A DNA stretch of 64,000 nucleotides from Oceaniglobus trochenteri (GTDB lineage: Bacteria > Pseudomonadota > Alphaproteobacteria > Rhodobacterales > Rhodobacteraceae): positions 1-64,000 of the forward strand of contig NZ_JACNMM010000010.1 of assembly GCF_020529025.1 (NCBI RefSeq), given 5' to 3'. Below, piece by piece: positions 7,669 to 14,824 of this stretch. Position numbers and translations under genes: made by a program. The first letter of the stretch is position 1, and each line of letters starts with the position of its first letter. Below the pieces are notes generated by a model that saw only the letters and a program-made list of their open reading frames with translations, searched no databases and was not told where the DNA came from.

Positions 7669-7725
7669 GGGATTCAAAATCCCCCGCCGCAAGGCGTGCC
7701 GGTTCGAGTCCGGCCTCGGGTACCA
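7669..7725 (+). tRNA. 3' half of a tRNA-Leu(CAA), probable prophage attachment site
   Basis: The run contains the anticodon arm GGGA-TTCAAAA-TCCC (CAA anticodon), a leucine-type variable arm CGCC-GCAA-GGCG at 7685-7696, a perfect T arm GCCGG-TTCGAGT-CCGGC at 7698-7714, then CTCGGGT, discriminator A and CCA ending at 7725. The expected 5' acceptor strand (ACCCGAG) and D arm are missing: 35-45 bases upstream is unrelated AT-richer sequence, and the outermost anticodon-stem pair is already mismatched. This is the duplicated tRNA 3' end left at one edge of an element that integrates into a tRNA-Leu gene. It is not expected to make a functional tRNA. Confidence 0.85.
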
Positions 7726-7756
7726 TTGCTTGGCGGTGCATTGCTGGGAGCCTGCC

Positions 7757-8485
7757 GTGCGCCGCGCCCTTCTGATCCTCTCGCTCATGATCGCAGGCCA
7801 GGTGGCGCGGGCCGAAACCGTGACGGTTGCCGTCGCCGCCAACCTCCTGTCGACCGCGCAAGGCCTGGTGGCCGCCTATGAAGCCGATCATCCCCACCGG
7901 GTGGAACTGGTTCACGGCTCGACCGGCAAACTTTACGCCCAGATCCGCGCCGGTGCGCCCTTCGACATCTTCCTGGCTGCCGACGCCGAACGCCCCGAAC
8001 TGTTGGAGCAGGAGGGGCTGACCGCCGCGCGCCGGGCCTATGCCCTGGGGCTGATCGCGCTGGTGACGGCTCCGGGTCTTGCCAACGACGCGGCGACGCT
8101 GGATTCCGTGCGCCTTTCCATCGCCGACCCCAAGGTCGCGCCCTACGGGCGGGCGGCGGAACAGGCGTTGCGCCATCTTGGCGTCGATACCGGCACGGCC
8201 CGGCTGATCCTGGGGGAAAGCGTCGGGCAGGTCGCGGTGTTCTTTGCCACGGGCAATGTCGATGCCGCCGTGATCTCGGTGTCGCAACTGGCGCAGGTGC
8301 GCGCCGAACGTGCGCTTGACGTGCACGCGATCGACCAGGCGACCTTCGATCCGATCCGCCAGGAGGGGGTTCTGCTGGCCCGCAGCGGCGACAGCCCTGC
8401 CGCGCAGTCGTTCTGGGGCTGGCTGGAATCGCCCGTCGCCCTCGCGATACTTGACAAGGCCGGCTATGGCAGGCCCGACCCGTGA
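7757..8485 (+). CDS. modA: Molybdate ABC transporter substrate-binding protein
   Basis: A 242-residue periplasmic protein that binds molybdate or tungstate and delivers it to ModB. The GTG at 7757 follows GGGAG with 6 bases spacing and gives the signal peptide VRRALLILSLMIAGQVARA, cleaved before ETVTVAVAANLL. The ModA core follows (VELVHGSTGKLYAQI, GAPFDIFLAADAERPELLEQEG), with conserved Ser/Thr and Tyr ligand regions. Reading further upstream would start inside the tRNA fragment. The stop overlaps modB by 4 bases. Only 31 bases separate the gene from the prophage scar. Confidence 0.93.
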   Translation: MRRALLILSLMIAGQVARAETVTVAVAANLLSTAQGLVAAYEADHPHRVELVHGSTGKLYAQIRAGAPFDIFLAADAERPELLEQEGLTAARRAYALGLIALVTAPGLANDAATLDSVRLSIADPKVAPYGRAAEQALRHLGVDTGTARLILGESVGQVAVFFATGNVDAAVISVSQLAQVRAERALDVHAIDQATFDPIRQEGVLLARSGDSPAAQSFWGWLESPVALAILDKAGYGRPDP

Positions 8486-9150
8486 TCTGGGCCGCGGTCT
8501 GGTTGTCGCTGAAACTGGCGGCCCTGACGACGGTGATCCTGCTGGTGGCGGGGCTGCCCTTAGCCTGGTGGCTGGCCACCACCCGCAACCGCCTGCGCCC
8601 CATGGTCGAGGCGCTGACCGCGCTGCCGCTGGTGCTGCCGCCCACGGTGCTGGGGTTCTACCTGCTGATCCTGATGAGCCCGGAGGCCCCCCTTGGTGCG
8701 GCCTTCCTGCGGCTGACCGGTGATACCCTCACCTTCAGCTTTTCGGGGCTGGTCATCGCCTCGATCTTCTATTCGCTGCCCTTCGCTGTGCAGCCGATGC
8801 AGACGGCCTTTGCCGGGGTCGGCCCCGGGCTGATGGAGGCCGCGTCGATGCTGGGGGCCAGGCGGCGCGATGCCTTCTTCAGCATCGCCATGCCCCTGGC
8901 GCGGCGCGGGATGCTGACGGCGGGTGTGCTGACCTTTGCCCATACGCTGGGTGAATTCGGCGTGGTGCTGATGGTGGGGGGCAACATACCGGGGCGCACG
9001 CGGGTGATTTCGATCGAGATCTATACCGCGGTCGAAACCCTGGATTATGCCACGGCGCATATCCTGTCGGCCGCGCTTCTTGTCCTGTCGTTCGTGGTGC
9101 TCAGCTTCGTTTATGTCCTGAACCAGGGCCGGGGGCGGCGCCTTGTCTGA
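8482..9150 (+). CDS. modB: Molybdate ABC transporter permease
   Basis: A 222-residue inner-membrane permease with about five or six spans. The coupling loop carries the EAA-like motif (MEAASMLGARRRDAFFSIAMPLARRGMLTAG), which contacts ModC. Length and the opening (IWAAVWLSLKLAALTTVILLVAG, LPLAWWLATTRN) are typical of ModB. It starts at GTG 8482, overlapping the modA stop, and its end overlaps the modC start, so the three genes are translationally coupled. Confidence 0.93.
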   Translation: MIWAAVWLSLKLAALTTVILLVAGLPLAWWLATTRNRLRPMVEALTALPLVLPPTVLGFYLLILMSPEAPLGAAFLRLTGDTLTFSFSGLVIASIFYSLPFAVQPMQTAFAGVGPGLMEAASMLGARRRDAFFSIAMPLARRGMLTAGVLTFAHTLGEFGVVLMVGGNIPGRTRVISIEIYTAVETLDYATAHILSAALLVLSFVVLSFVYVLNQGRGRRLV

Positions 9151-10156
9151 CAGCCTGAGGTTTGACGTTGCGCTGGCGCGGGCCGGGTTCGGGTTGGCCA
9201 TGGCTGCCGATGTTCCGTTGCGCGGGATCACCGCCATCACCGGCCCCTCGGGCAGCGGCAAGACCACGTTGTTGCGCATCCTTTCGGGGCTGGAGCCGCA
9301 GGCGACCGGCCATGTGCAACTGGCCGGGCGTATCCTGCAGGGGCAGGGCACCTTCGTGCCGCCGCACCGGCGCGGCATCGGCTATGTCTTTCAGGAACCC
9401 CGCCTGTTTCCGCATCTGAACGTCGCGGGCAACCTGGCCTACGGCGCAAGGCGGCGGGGTGTGGGCGCGGCGCGCGTGGACGAGGTGGCCGATCTGCTGA
9501 ACCTCGGCCCGTTGATGCAGCGTGACATTCGCGGCCTGTCGGGGGGCGAGGCGCGGCGGGTCGCCCTTGGGCGGGTCATGGCCTCGGGGCCCGACATCCT
9601 GTTTCTGGATGAGCCGCTGACCGGGCTGGACACCGCGCGCAAGGCCGAGATCCTGCCCCATGTCACCCGCGCCAGCCAGGCCTTCGGCGTGCCCGCGCTG
9701 TTCGTCAGCCATGCCCGCGACGAGGTGCTGACGCTGGCCGACCGTGTTCTTTCCGTGGCCGATGGCGCGATCACCGGCTGGGCAAACGACCCGGTGCGCC
9801 TGGCGGCCCGGGTGATCGAACAGGCGGCGGGGGGCGCTGTCTTCGATGTCGGCGGGGCGCGGGTAACGCTGCCGGTGAAGGCGGCACCGGGCGAACGCTG
9901 GTCGCTGACGCTGCCGGTTGAATCGACGCTGATTTCGCTGGCCGATCCGGGGCCGACATCGGGGCACCTAACCCTGCAAGGCCGCATCGCGGGGATGACC
10001 GACAACCACCTGCGCCTGAGCCTTGCCGGGCAGAACGTGCTTTGGCCGCTGGCCAACTGGCCGGGCGCGGCTGTGGTTGGTGATCCGGTCTGGCTGACGC
10101 TGCTGGCGGTCTTGCCCCGCCCCGAGGTCGGCCGATGGGCGAATGATTCGAATTGA
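9143..10156 (+). CDS. modC: Molybdate ABC transporter ATP-binding protein
   Basis: A 337-residue ATPase powering molybdate import. Walker A is GPSGSGKTT at about 34-42, Q-loop YVFQEPRLF, signature LSGGEARRVALGR (Glu in place of the usual Gln), Walker B ILFLDEPLTGLD and H-loop FVSHARDE. The last ~100 residues form the molybdate-binding (Mop/TOBE-like) regulatory domain typical of ModC. The start appears to be a TTG at 9143, overlapping modB. No modE is seen nearby. An inverted repeat covers the stop codon. Confidence 0.92.
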   Translation: MSDSLRFDVALARAGFGLAMAADVPLRGITAITGPSGSGKTTLLRILSGLEPQATGHVQLAGRILQGQGTFVPPHRRGIGYVFQEPRLFPHLNVAGNLAYGARRRGVGAARVDEVADLLNLGPLMQRDIRGLSGGEARRVALGRVMASGPDILFLDEPLTGLDTARKAEILPHVTRASQAFGVPALFVSHARDEVLTLADRVLSVADGAITGWANDPVRLAARVIEQAAGGAVFDVGGARVTLPVKAAPGERWSLTLPVESTLISLADPGPTSGHLTLQGRIAGMTDNHLRLSLAGQNVLWPLANWPGAAVVGDPVWLTLLAVLPRPEVGRWANDSN

Positions 10157-10179
10157 TCGTTCCCGGAACACGATCAATT
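10151..10179. repeat. 10-bp perfect inverted repeat over the modC stop codon
   Basis: Arms AATTGATCGT (10151-10160) and ACGATCAATT (10170-10179) flank a 9-base spacer. It includes the modC TGA and is not followed by a T-run. It could stabilise or end the mod mRNA, or be a protein-binding dyad. Confidence 0.65.
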
Positions 10180-10791
10180 GCTCCGAAAGCACCAGATTGA
10201 CCAAAATTATCGCTACGTCGTGCCTGTCGTCGCGATTGTTTGAACTGCCCTCGGGGTTGTGCCCAGGTTCTGCCACAATCCTGCCCAATTCCGGTCAGCC
10301 CAGCGTTGCGTTGCCGCCCAAAAAGGTTACCGAAGCGTCAATTTCAACAATAAAATCCTAGGGAACTGTCCGAATCCGCCCCTCGGAACGGCCTTTGAAC
10401 CGCCAAATCAGACCACAATCCCCGGTTGTAGACAGGTGCTGAGTCGCCAACCGATGCGGGTGCTGCCAGCGGTTAACCTCCAACTACCATTATAATTTTC
10501 CGCTTGGTTGCGCCGTTGGCTGCGCTAGTTTGGGTTGCGAACTGGGTTTCGAGCGTCGTTGGGGGACGACCGGATCGAACCCGGCACGGAACATCGTGCC
10601 GGCAAGATCGAATGAATGTCTGCACGGGTCGGTTTTCGGCTCAAGCGCTTCATTATTTTTGCGTTCCAGCTGATGGGACGGTCGGAATGGGATTGCTTGC
10701 ATCGAGAACCGATGAGGCATTCCGGATTGGAAAGCTCGACGGCGCGCCGCCAGGTGCAGTGCCGCGCGTCGCATGGAGATGGAGCCGGATT
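10157..10791 (+). promoter_or_regulatory. 635-base non-coding region upstream of the RTX gene, with candidate promoter
   Basis: No convincing gene lies between modC and the RTX start. The region is AT-richer than its flanks. A perfect -10 hexamer TATAAT sits at 10491-10496, close behind a GGTTAACC palindrome at 10471-10478 that resembles a CtrA half-site. No good -35 lies at standard spacing, so the promoter may be activator-dependent. The RTX ribosome site (GGAG at 10781-10784) lies 7 bases before ATG 10792. An open frame runs upstream in phase with the RTX gene to 10504, but its composition is unlike the protein and it is treated as leader. Confidence 0.4.
10581..10602 (+). repeat. 8-bp hairpin in the RTX 5' leader
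   Basis: CCGGCACG and CGTGCCGG pair perfectly around the loop GAACAT. It lies about 190 bases before the RTX start. With no T-run after it, a leader structure or dimeric operator is more likely than a terminator. Confidence 0.55.
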
Positions 10792-13700
10792 ATGTCGAAC
10801 GACACAAAGAACATTGAAAACCAAACCCCTGCTGCCGGTACGCCGGTCGCAAGCTCGGGGCCGGTGCCCGCCAGCCGTGGCGGCGTCGTCGATGGCGACC
10901 AGAACGCCAACCCCGATGACCTGATCGACCTGAACTATGACGACGACCCCGAGGGCGACCGCGTCGACAACAACGACGCCATCCTGTCGAACCCCGGGTC
11001 GAACGACGACATCATCAAGGCGCGCGAAGGGAACGACACGATCCTGGCGGGCGAGGGCGACGACGATGCCTATGGCGGCAATGGCGACGACTACATCGAA
11101 GGCGGAGCGGGCGACGACACCCTGCGCGGCGAAGCGGGCGACGACACGCTGAAGGGCGATGACGGGCGCAACTTCCTTGAGGGTGGCGATGGCGACGATA
11201 AGTTCATCGGTGGCGAAGGTGCCGACAGCCTCTTCGGCGGCGAAGGCATGGACACCATCGATTACTCGGGGTCGTCCGATCCGGTGAACGTCAACCTCGA
11301 CGACAACACCCTGTCGGGTGGCGATGCGGGCAACGACAGCATCGACAGCGGCAGCCGCATCGAAGGCGTCATCGGTTCGGCCGGGGACGACACGCTGACC
11401 GGCGGCACGGGCCCCAACGACCTGCGCGGCGGCGACGGCGACGATTCCATCACGGCCGGCGCGGGCGATACCGTGGCGGGCGATGGTGGCGACGATTACT
11501 TCACCGTGGCCGACGATCAGCTGGCCCCCGGCGAAACCCTTTACGTCATCGGCGGCGAAACCGGCGAAGTGAACGGCGATACGCTGGATCTGCGCGGGCT
11601 GGTGGATGATCCGGCCGCACAGGTGACCTATTCCAACACCGATCCGGGCGCCGGTGGCGGCCTGACGGGCGTTGCCACCCTGAACGACGGCACGATCGTC
11701 GACTTCACCGAGATCGAGAACATGGTCTTCGACGGCCCGAGCGGTGGCCCCGATGGCATCGTGTCCGGCACGCCGGGCGACGACAACATCGACCTTGGCT
11801 ATACCGGCGACCCCGATGGCGACCGGATCGACAACAACGACGCGATCCTCGGCCCGAACCCCGGCAGCAACGACGATATCGTGCGCGCCGGTGACGGTGA
11901 CGATACGGTCGATGGCGGCGAAGGCGATGACGACATCGACGGCGGTACCGGCGATGACGATCTGTCGGGTGGTGTCGGCGATGACACGATCACCGACGGT
12001 TCGGGTTCGGAAACCGTCAGCGGCGGCGACGGCGACGACCTGATCGACGTGTCGGGCAACGATCCGGCGCTGGATACCCCGCCCTTCGTCGTGCCCGGCG
12101 TCATCGAACCCGATGCCTTCCCGGACGACGACCGCGACTCGGTCGATGGCGGCGCGGGCAATGATACCATCCGCACCGGCGACGACCGCGACACCATCAA
12201 CGGCGGCGACGGCGACGACAGCATCGAATCCGGCATCGACGATGACCTGGTCGATGGCGGCGCGGGCAACGACTACATCGACGACATCCAGGGCGCCGAC
12301 ACCATCTATGGCGGCGACGGCAATGACACGATCATCGCCGGCATCGACACCCTGTCCGACTATGTAGGCGACGACCCCAACAACCGCCCGGGCGAATCCG
12401 ACCCGAACCAGGAAGACGGCCGCGATTTCGTCGATGGCGGCGCGGGCGACGACCTGATCTTCACCGGGGACGACCGCGACACCATCGTCGGCGGTCTGGG
12501 CAACGACACGATCAACGGCGGCATCGACGATGACGAGATCAGCGGCGGCGAAGGCGACGACAGCCTGACCGGTAGCCACGGGTCCGACACCATCACCGGC
12601 GGCGCCGGGAACGACACCATCCATGGTGGTTTCGGGAACGATCCGATCCCGGGTTTCGCAGGGGAAGAGCCTGACGCGACCGATCCTGTCCCCGAGAACG
12701 GCCGCGATTACCTTGATGGCGGCGCCGGCGACGACGTGATCTATGGCGAAGACGACGATGACACGCTGATTGGTGGCACCGGCGACGATTACCTCGACGG
12801 CGGTATCGACAACGACAGCCTGGAGGGCGGTGCCGGAAACGACACGCTGATCGGCGGCCAGGGCGATGACATGCTGGCCGGTGGCGCCGACGACGACCTG
12901 CTGGAAGGCGGCGACGGCGACGACACCCTGGACGGTGGCCGCGGCAACGACATCCTTGACGGTGGCGATGGCGCGAACCAGCTGAGCGGCGGCCAGGGCG
13001 ATGACCTGATCACCGGCGGCGCGGGCGACGACACGGTGGTAGGCGGCTTCGGCAACGACACCATCGACACCGGCGCGGGCGATGACACCATCGAAGCGGG
13101 GGCCGGGGATGACGTGGTCACCGCGGGCGCGGGGGACGACACCGTGCGCGGCGGCGATGGCGAAGACACCATTTCGGGCGGTCCGGGCAACGACAGCCTT
13201 GAGGGCAACGACGACGCCGATACCTTCATCGACGTGAACGGTGGCGATACCGTTTCGGGTGGCGCGGGCTTTGGCCCCGACAGCCGCGACTTCGACACGC
13301 TGGACCTTACCGGTTCCATCGACGGAACGCCGGGCGCCGTGCGCTACGAGTTGCAGGACACCGTGACCGACAGCGACGGCAACGGGATCGACGGGTCGGT
13401 CGTCTACTTCGATGCCGATGACAACGAGGTGGGTCAGATCGACTTCACCAACATCGAAGAGATCATCGACACCGTGCCGCCCTGCTTCACCCCCGGCACG
13501 CTGATCGCGACTCCGAAGGGCGAACGCCTGGTCGAGGATCTGCGCGAAGGCGATCGCGTGATCACCCGCGATAACGGCATCCAGCAGATCCGCTGGGTGG
13601 GTCACACCACGCTGGACGGTCGCGCCTTGGCCGAAAACCCCAGGTTGCAGCCGGTGCTGATCCGTGCGGGTGCCTTGGGCAATGGCCTGCCGGAACGTGA

Positions 13701-14064
13701 CATGCTGGTGTCGCCCAACCACCGCGTGCTGGTGGCCAACGACAAGACCGCGCTGTACTTCGAAGAGCGTGAGGTCTTGGTGGCGGCCAAGCACCTGGTC
13801 GATGGCAAGGGGATCGTCGAGGTCGAGGCAAGTTCGACCACCTACATCCACTTCATGTTCGACCAGCACGAGGTTGTGCTGTCCGACGGGGCCTGGACCG
13901 AAAGCTTCCAGCCCGGCGATCAGAGCCTCAAGGGGATCGACAGTGCCCAGCGGGATGAAATCCTGGCGCTGTTCCCCGAACTGGAAAACGCTGAGGGCTT
14001 GGCCGATTACGCCGCCGCCCGCCGCACCCTGAAAAAGCACGAAGCGGCGCTTCTGCTGAAGTAA
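10792..14064 (+). CDS. RTX calcium-binding repeat protein with C-terminal Hint domain
   Basis: About 1090 residues from ATG 10792 (MSNDTKNIENQ). Residues ~60-870 consist largely of GGxGxDxUx nonapeptides (GGAGDDTLRGEAGDDTL and many others), which fold as calcium-filled beta-rolls in proteins secreted by type I systems. At about Cys898 a Hint domain begins (CFTPGTLIATPKGERLVEDL) and extends to the end (VSPNHRVLV, HFMFDQHEVVLSDGAWTESF). Hint_2 domains like this are common at the end of Rhodobacterales RTX proteins and may cleave or splice at the Cys. There is no signal peptide, as expected for type I export, and no hlyB/hlyD lies in the window. It may be an adhesin or surface or matrix protein; no enzymatic domain is recognised. 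Confidence 0.9.
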   Translation: MSNDTKNIENQTPAAGTPVASSGPVPASRGGVVDGDQNANPDDLIDLNYDDDPEGDRVDNNDAILSNPGSNDDIIKAREGNDTILAGEGDDDAYGGNGDDYIEGGAGDDTLRGEAGDDTLKGDDGRNFLEGGDGDDKFIGGEGADSLFGGEGMDTIDYSGSSDPVNVNLDDNTLSGGDAGNDSIDSGSRIEGVIGSAGDDTLTGGTGPNDLRGGDGDDSITAGAGDTVAGDGGDDYFTVADDQLAPGETLYVIGGETGEVNGDTLDLRGLVDDPAAQVTYSNTDPGAGGGLTGVATLNDGTIVDFTEIENMVFDGPSGGPDGIVSGTPGDDNIDLGYTGDPDGDRIDNNDAILGPNPGSNDDIVRAGDGDDTVDGGEGDDDIDGGTGDDDLSGGVGDDTITDGSGSETVSGGDGDDLIDVSGNDPALDTPPFVVPGVIEPDAFPDDDRDSVDGGAGNDTIRTGDDRDTINGGDGDDSIESGIDDDLVDGGAGNDYIDDIQGADTIYGGDGNDTIIAGIDTLSDYVGDDPNNRPGESDPNQEDGRDFVDGGAGDDLIFTGDDRDTIVGGLGNDTINGGIDDDEISGGEGDDSLTGSHGSDTITGGAGNDTIHGGFGNDPIPGFAGEEPDATDPVPENGRDYLDGGAGDDVIYGEDDDDTLIGGTGDDYLDGGIDNDSLEGGAGNDTLIGGQGDDMLAGGADDDLLEGGDGDDTLDGGRGNDILDGGDGANQLSGGQGDDLITGGAGDDTVVGGFGNDTIDTGAGDDTIEAGAGDDVVTAGAGDDTVRGGDGEDTISGGPGNDSLEGNDDADTFIDVNGGDTVSGGAGFGPDSRDFDTLDLTGSIDGTPGAVRYELQDTVTDSDGNGIDGSVVYFDADDNEVGQIDFTNIEEIIDTVPPCFTPGTLIATPKGERLVEDLREGDRVITRDNGIQQIRWVGHTTLDGRALAENPRLQPVLIRAGALGNGLPERDMLVSPNHRVLVANDKTALYFEEREVLVAAKHLVDGKGIVEVEASSTTYIHFMFDQHEVVLSDGAWTESFQPGDQSLKGIDSAQRDEILALFPELENAEGLADYAAARRTLKKHEAALLLK

Positions 14065-14080
14065 CCCCAAGTTAAGCAGC

Positions 14081-14114
14081 GAACGGCGCGATGTCGAAAC
14101 ACATCGCGCCGTTC
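14081..14114 (+). terminator. 14-bp perfect hairpin after the RTX gene
   Basis: GAACGGCGCGATGT and ACATCGCGCCGTTC pair perfectly around CGAAAC, 16 bases after the RTX stop. No U-run follows, so it may act as mRNA 3' protection working together with the terminator at 14172. Confidence 0.65.
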
Positions 14115-14171
14115 AACTGTGGCTGGGGGGAGGGCTGCCTCCCGGTCACTTTTTCAAAGGTTGTTCGCGAT

Positions 14172-14203
14172 GCCTGCCAGGTTTCCGGCAGGCTTTTTCG
14201 TTT
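14172..14203 (+). terminator. Rho-independent terminator
   Basis: GCCTGCC (14172-14178) pairs with GGCAGGC (14187-14193) and is followed by TTTTTCGTTTT. It ends transcription of the RTX gene ahead of the convergent minus-strand operon. Confidence 0.8.
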
Positions 14204-14824
14204 TCAGGTGTGACTGTCGCGGGCGCTGCGCCAGGCGGCCCAGGCCTCGGGCGTGTCGAGATCGACCAGCGCGCGCCGGCCCGCAAGGGGCAGGGTGACG
14301 CAACGACCACGGTTGGCGGCCAGGATGGCGCGCGCGCCGGTATCGCCCCGCAGATCGGCCAGGTCGGGCAGGCAGTCGGCCGGCAGGATCACGGGATGCC
14401 CCGGTGTGCCATCCTTTGCCCCGGCGCGGACGATGCTGCTGGCGTGGCCTTTGGTGAAACCTTCGATCAGCAGCGTCAGGTCGGCCGTTTCGATGTCGGG
14501 CATGTCGGCCAGCATCACCATCAACCCGTCGGGCCGCCCCGCTGCAAGGGCGCCAAGGCGCAGGCTTTCGCCCATGCCCTCGGCGGCGCCGGGCACCTCG
14601 ATCACGGCAAGGGGAAGGTCGTGCAGGCACGCAAGCCGCGCGTGGTGCCGGGGGGGCAGGGCAACGATCACCGGTGCACCCGTGGCCACCGCCGCCCGGG
14701 CCTGTCGGCGCAACAGGGGCGTTCCGTCGACAAGCTGGGTCAGCTTGTCAGCCCCCCGCATCCGCGAAGACGACCCCGCCGCAAGCAGCAGGATCGTCAC
14801 GTCGCAAGGTGGCGGCACGCTCAT
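14204..14824 (-). CDS. MocA-like molybdenum cofactor nucleotidyltransferase
   Basis: A 206-residue NTP transferase. The nucleotide-binding loop LLLAAGSSSRMRGADKL lies at about 11-27, the metal-binding LADMPDI near 105, and GTPGHPVILP near 140. These match the MobA/MocA family, which adds CMP or GMP to molybdopterin during cofactor maturation. MocA makes the cytosine dinucleotide form used by xanthine-dehydrogenase-family enzymes such as the Mo hydroxylase in this window. It is the last gene of the minus-strand liv operon, overlapping livM by 4 bases, an unusual location. A different sugar- or nucleotide-transferase role cannot be excluded. Confidence 0.8.
   Translation of the reverse strand: MSVPPPCDVTILLLAAGSSSRMRGADKLTQLVDGTPLLRRQARAAVATGAPVIVALPPRHHARLACLHDLPLAVIEVPGAAEGMGESLRLGALAAGRPDGLMVMLADMPDIETADLTLLIEGFTKGHASSIVRAGAKDGTPGHPVILPADCLPDLADLRGDTGARAILAANRGRCVTLPLAGRRALVDLDTPEAWAAWRSARDSHT

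Noticed and set aside
7510-7842. A minus-strand frame with a PDSNRHALRRGILNPMA-like sequence across the tRNA-Leu fragment
   Set aside because: This peptide is the well-known spurious translation of the antisense of tRNA-Leu T and anticodon arms, not a protein.
7785-8645. Long minus-strand frames through modA and modB
   Set aside because: They are Arg/Pro/Ser-rich shadows of GC-rich codons opposite clear ModA and ModB sequence.
10143-10361. A 72-codon frame after modC
   Set aside because: Composition is atypical, it begins in the inverted repeat over the modC stop, and it has no ribosome site.
10525-14070. A ~1180-codon open frame on the minus strand antisense to the RTX gene
   Set aside because: It is a by-product of GGC-GAC-type repeat codons, which read as GTC-GCC in reverse and contain no stops. 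Composition is Val/Ala/Ile/Gly repeats without domains or a ribosome site.
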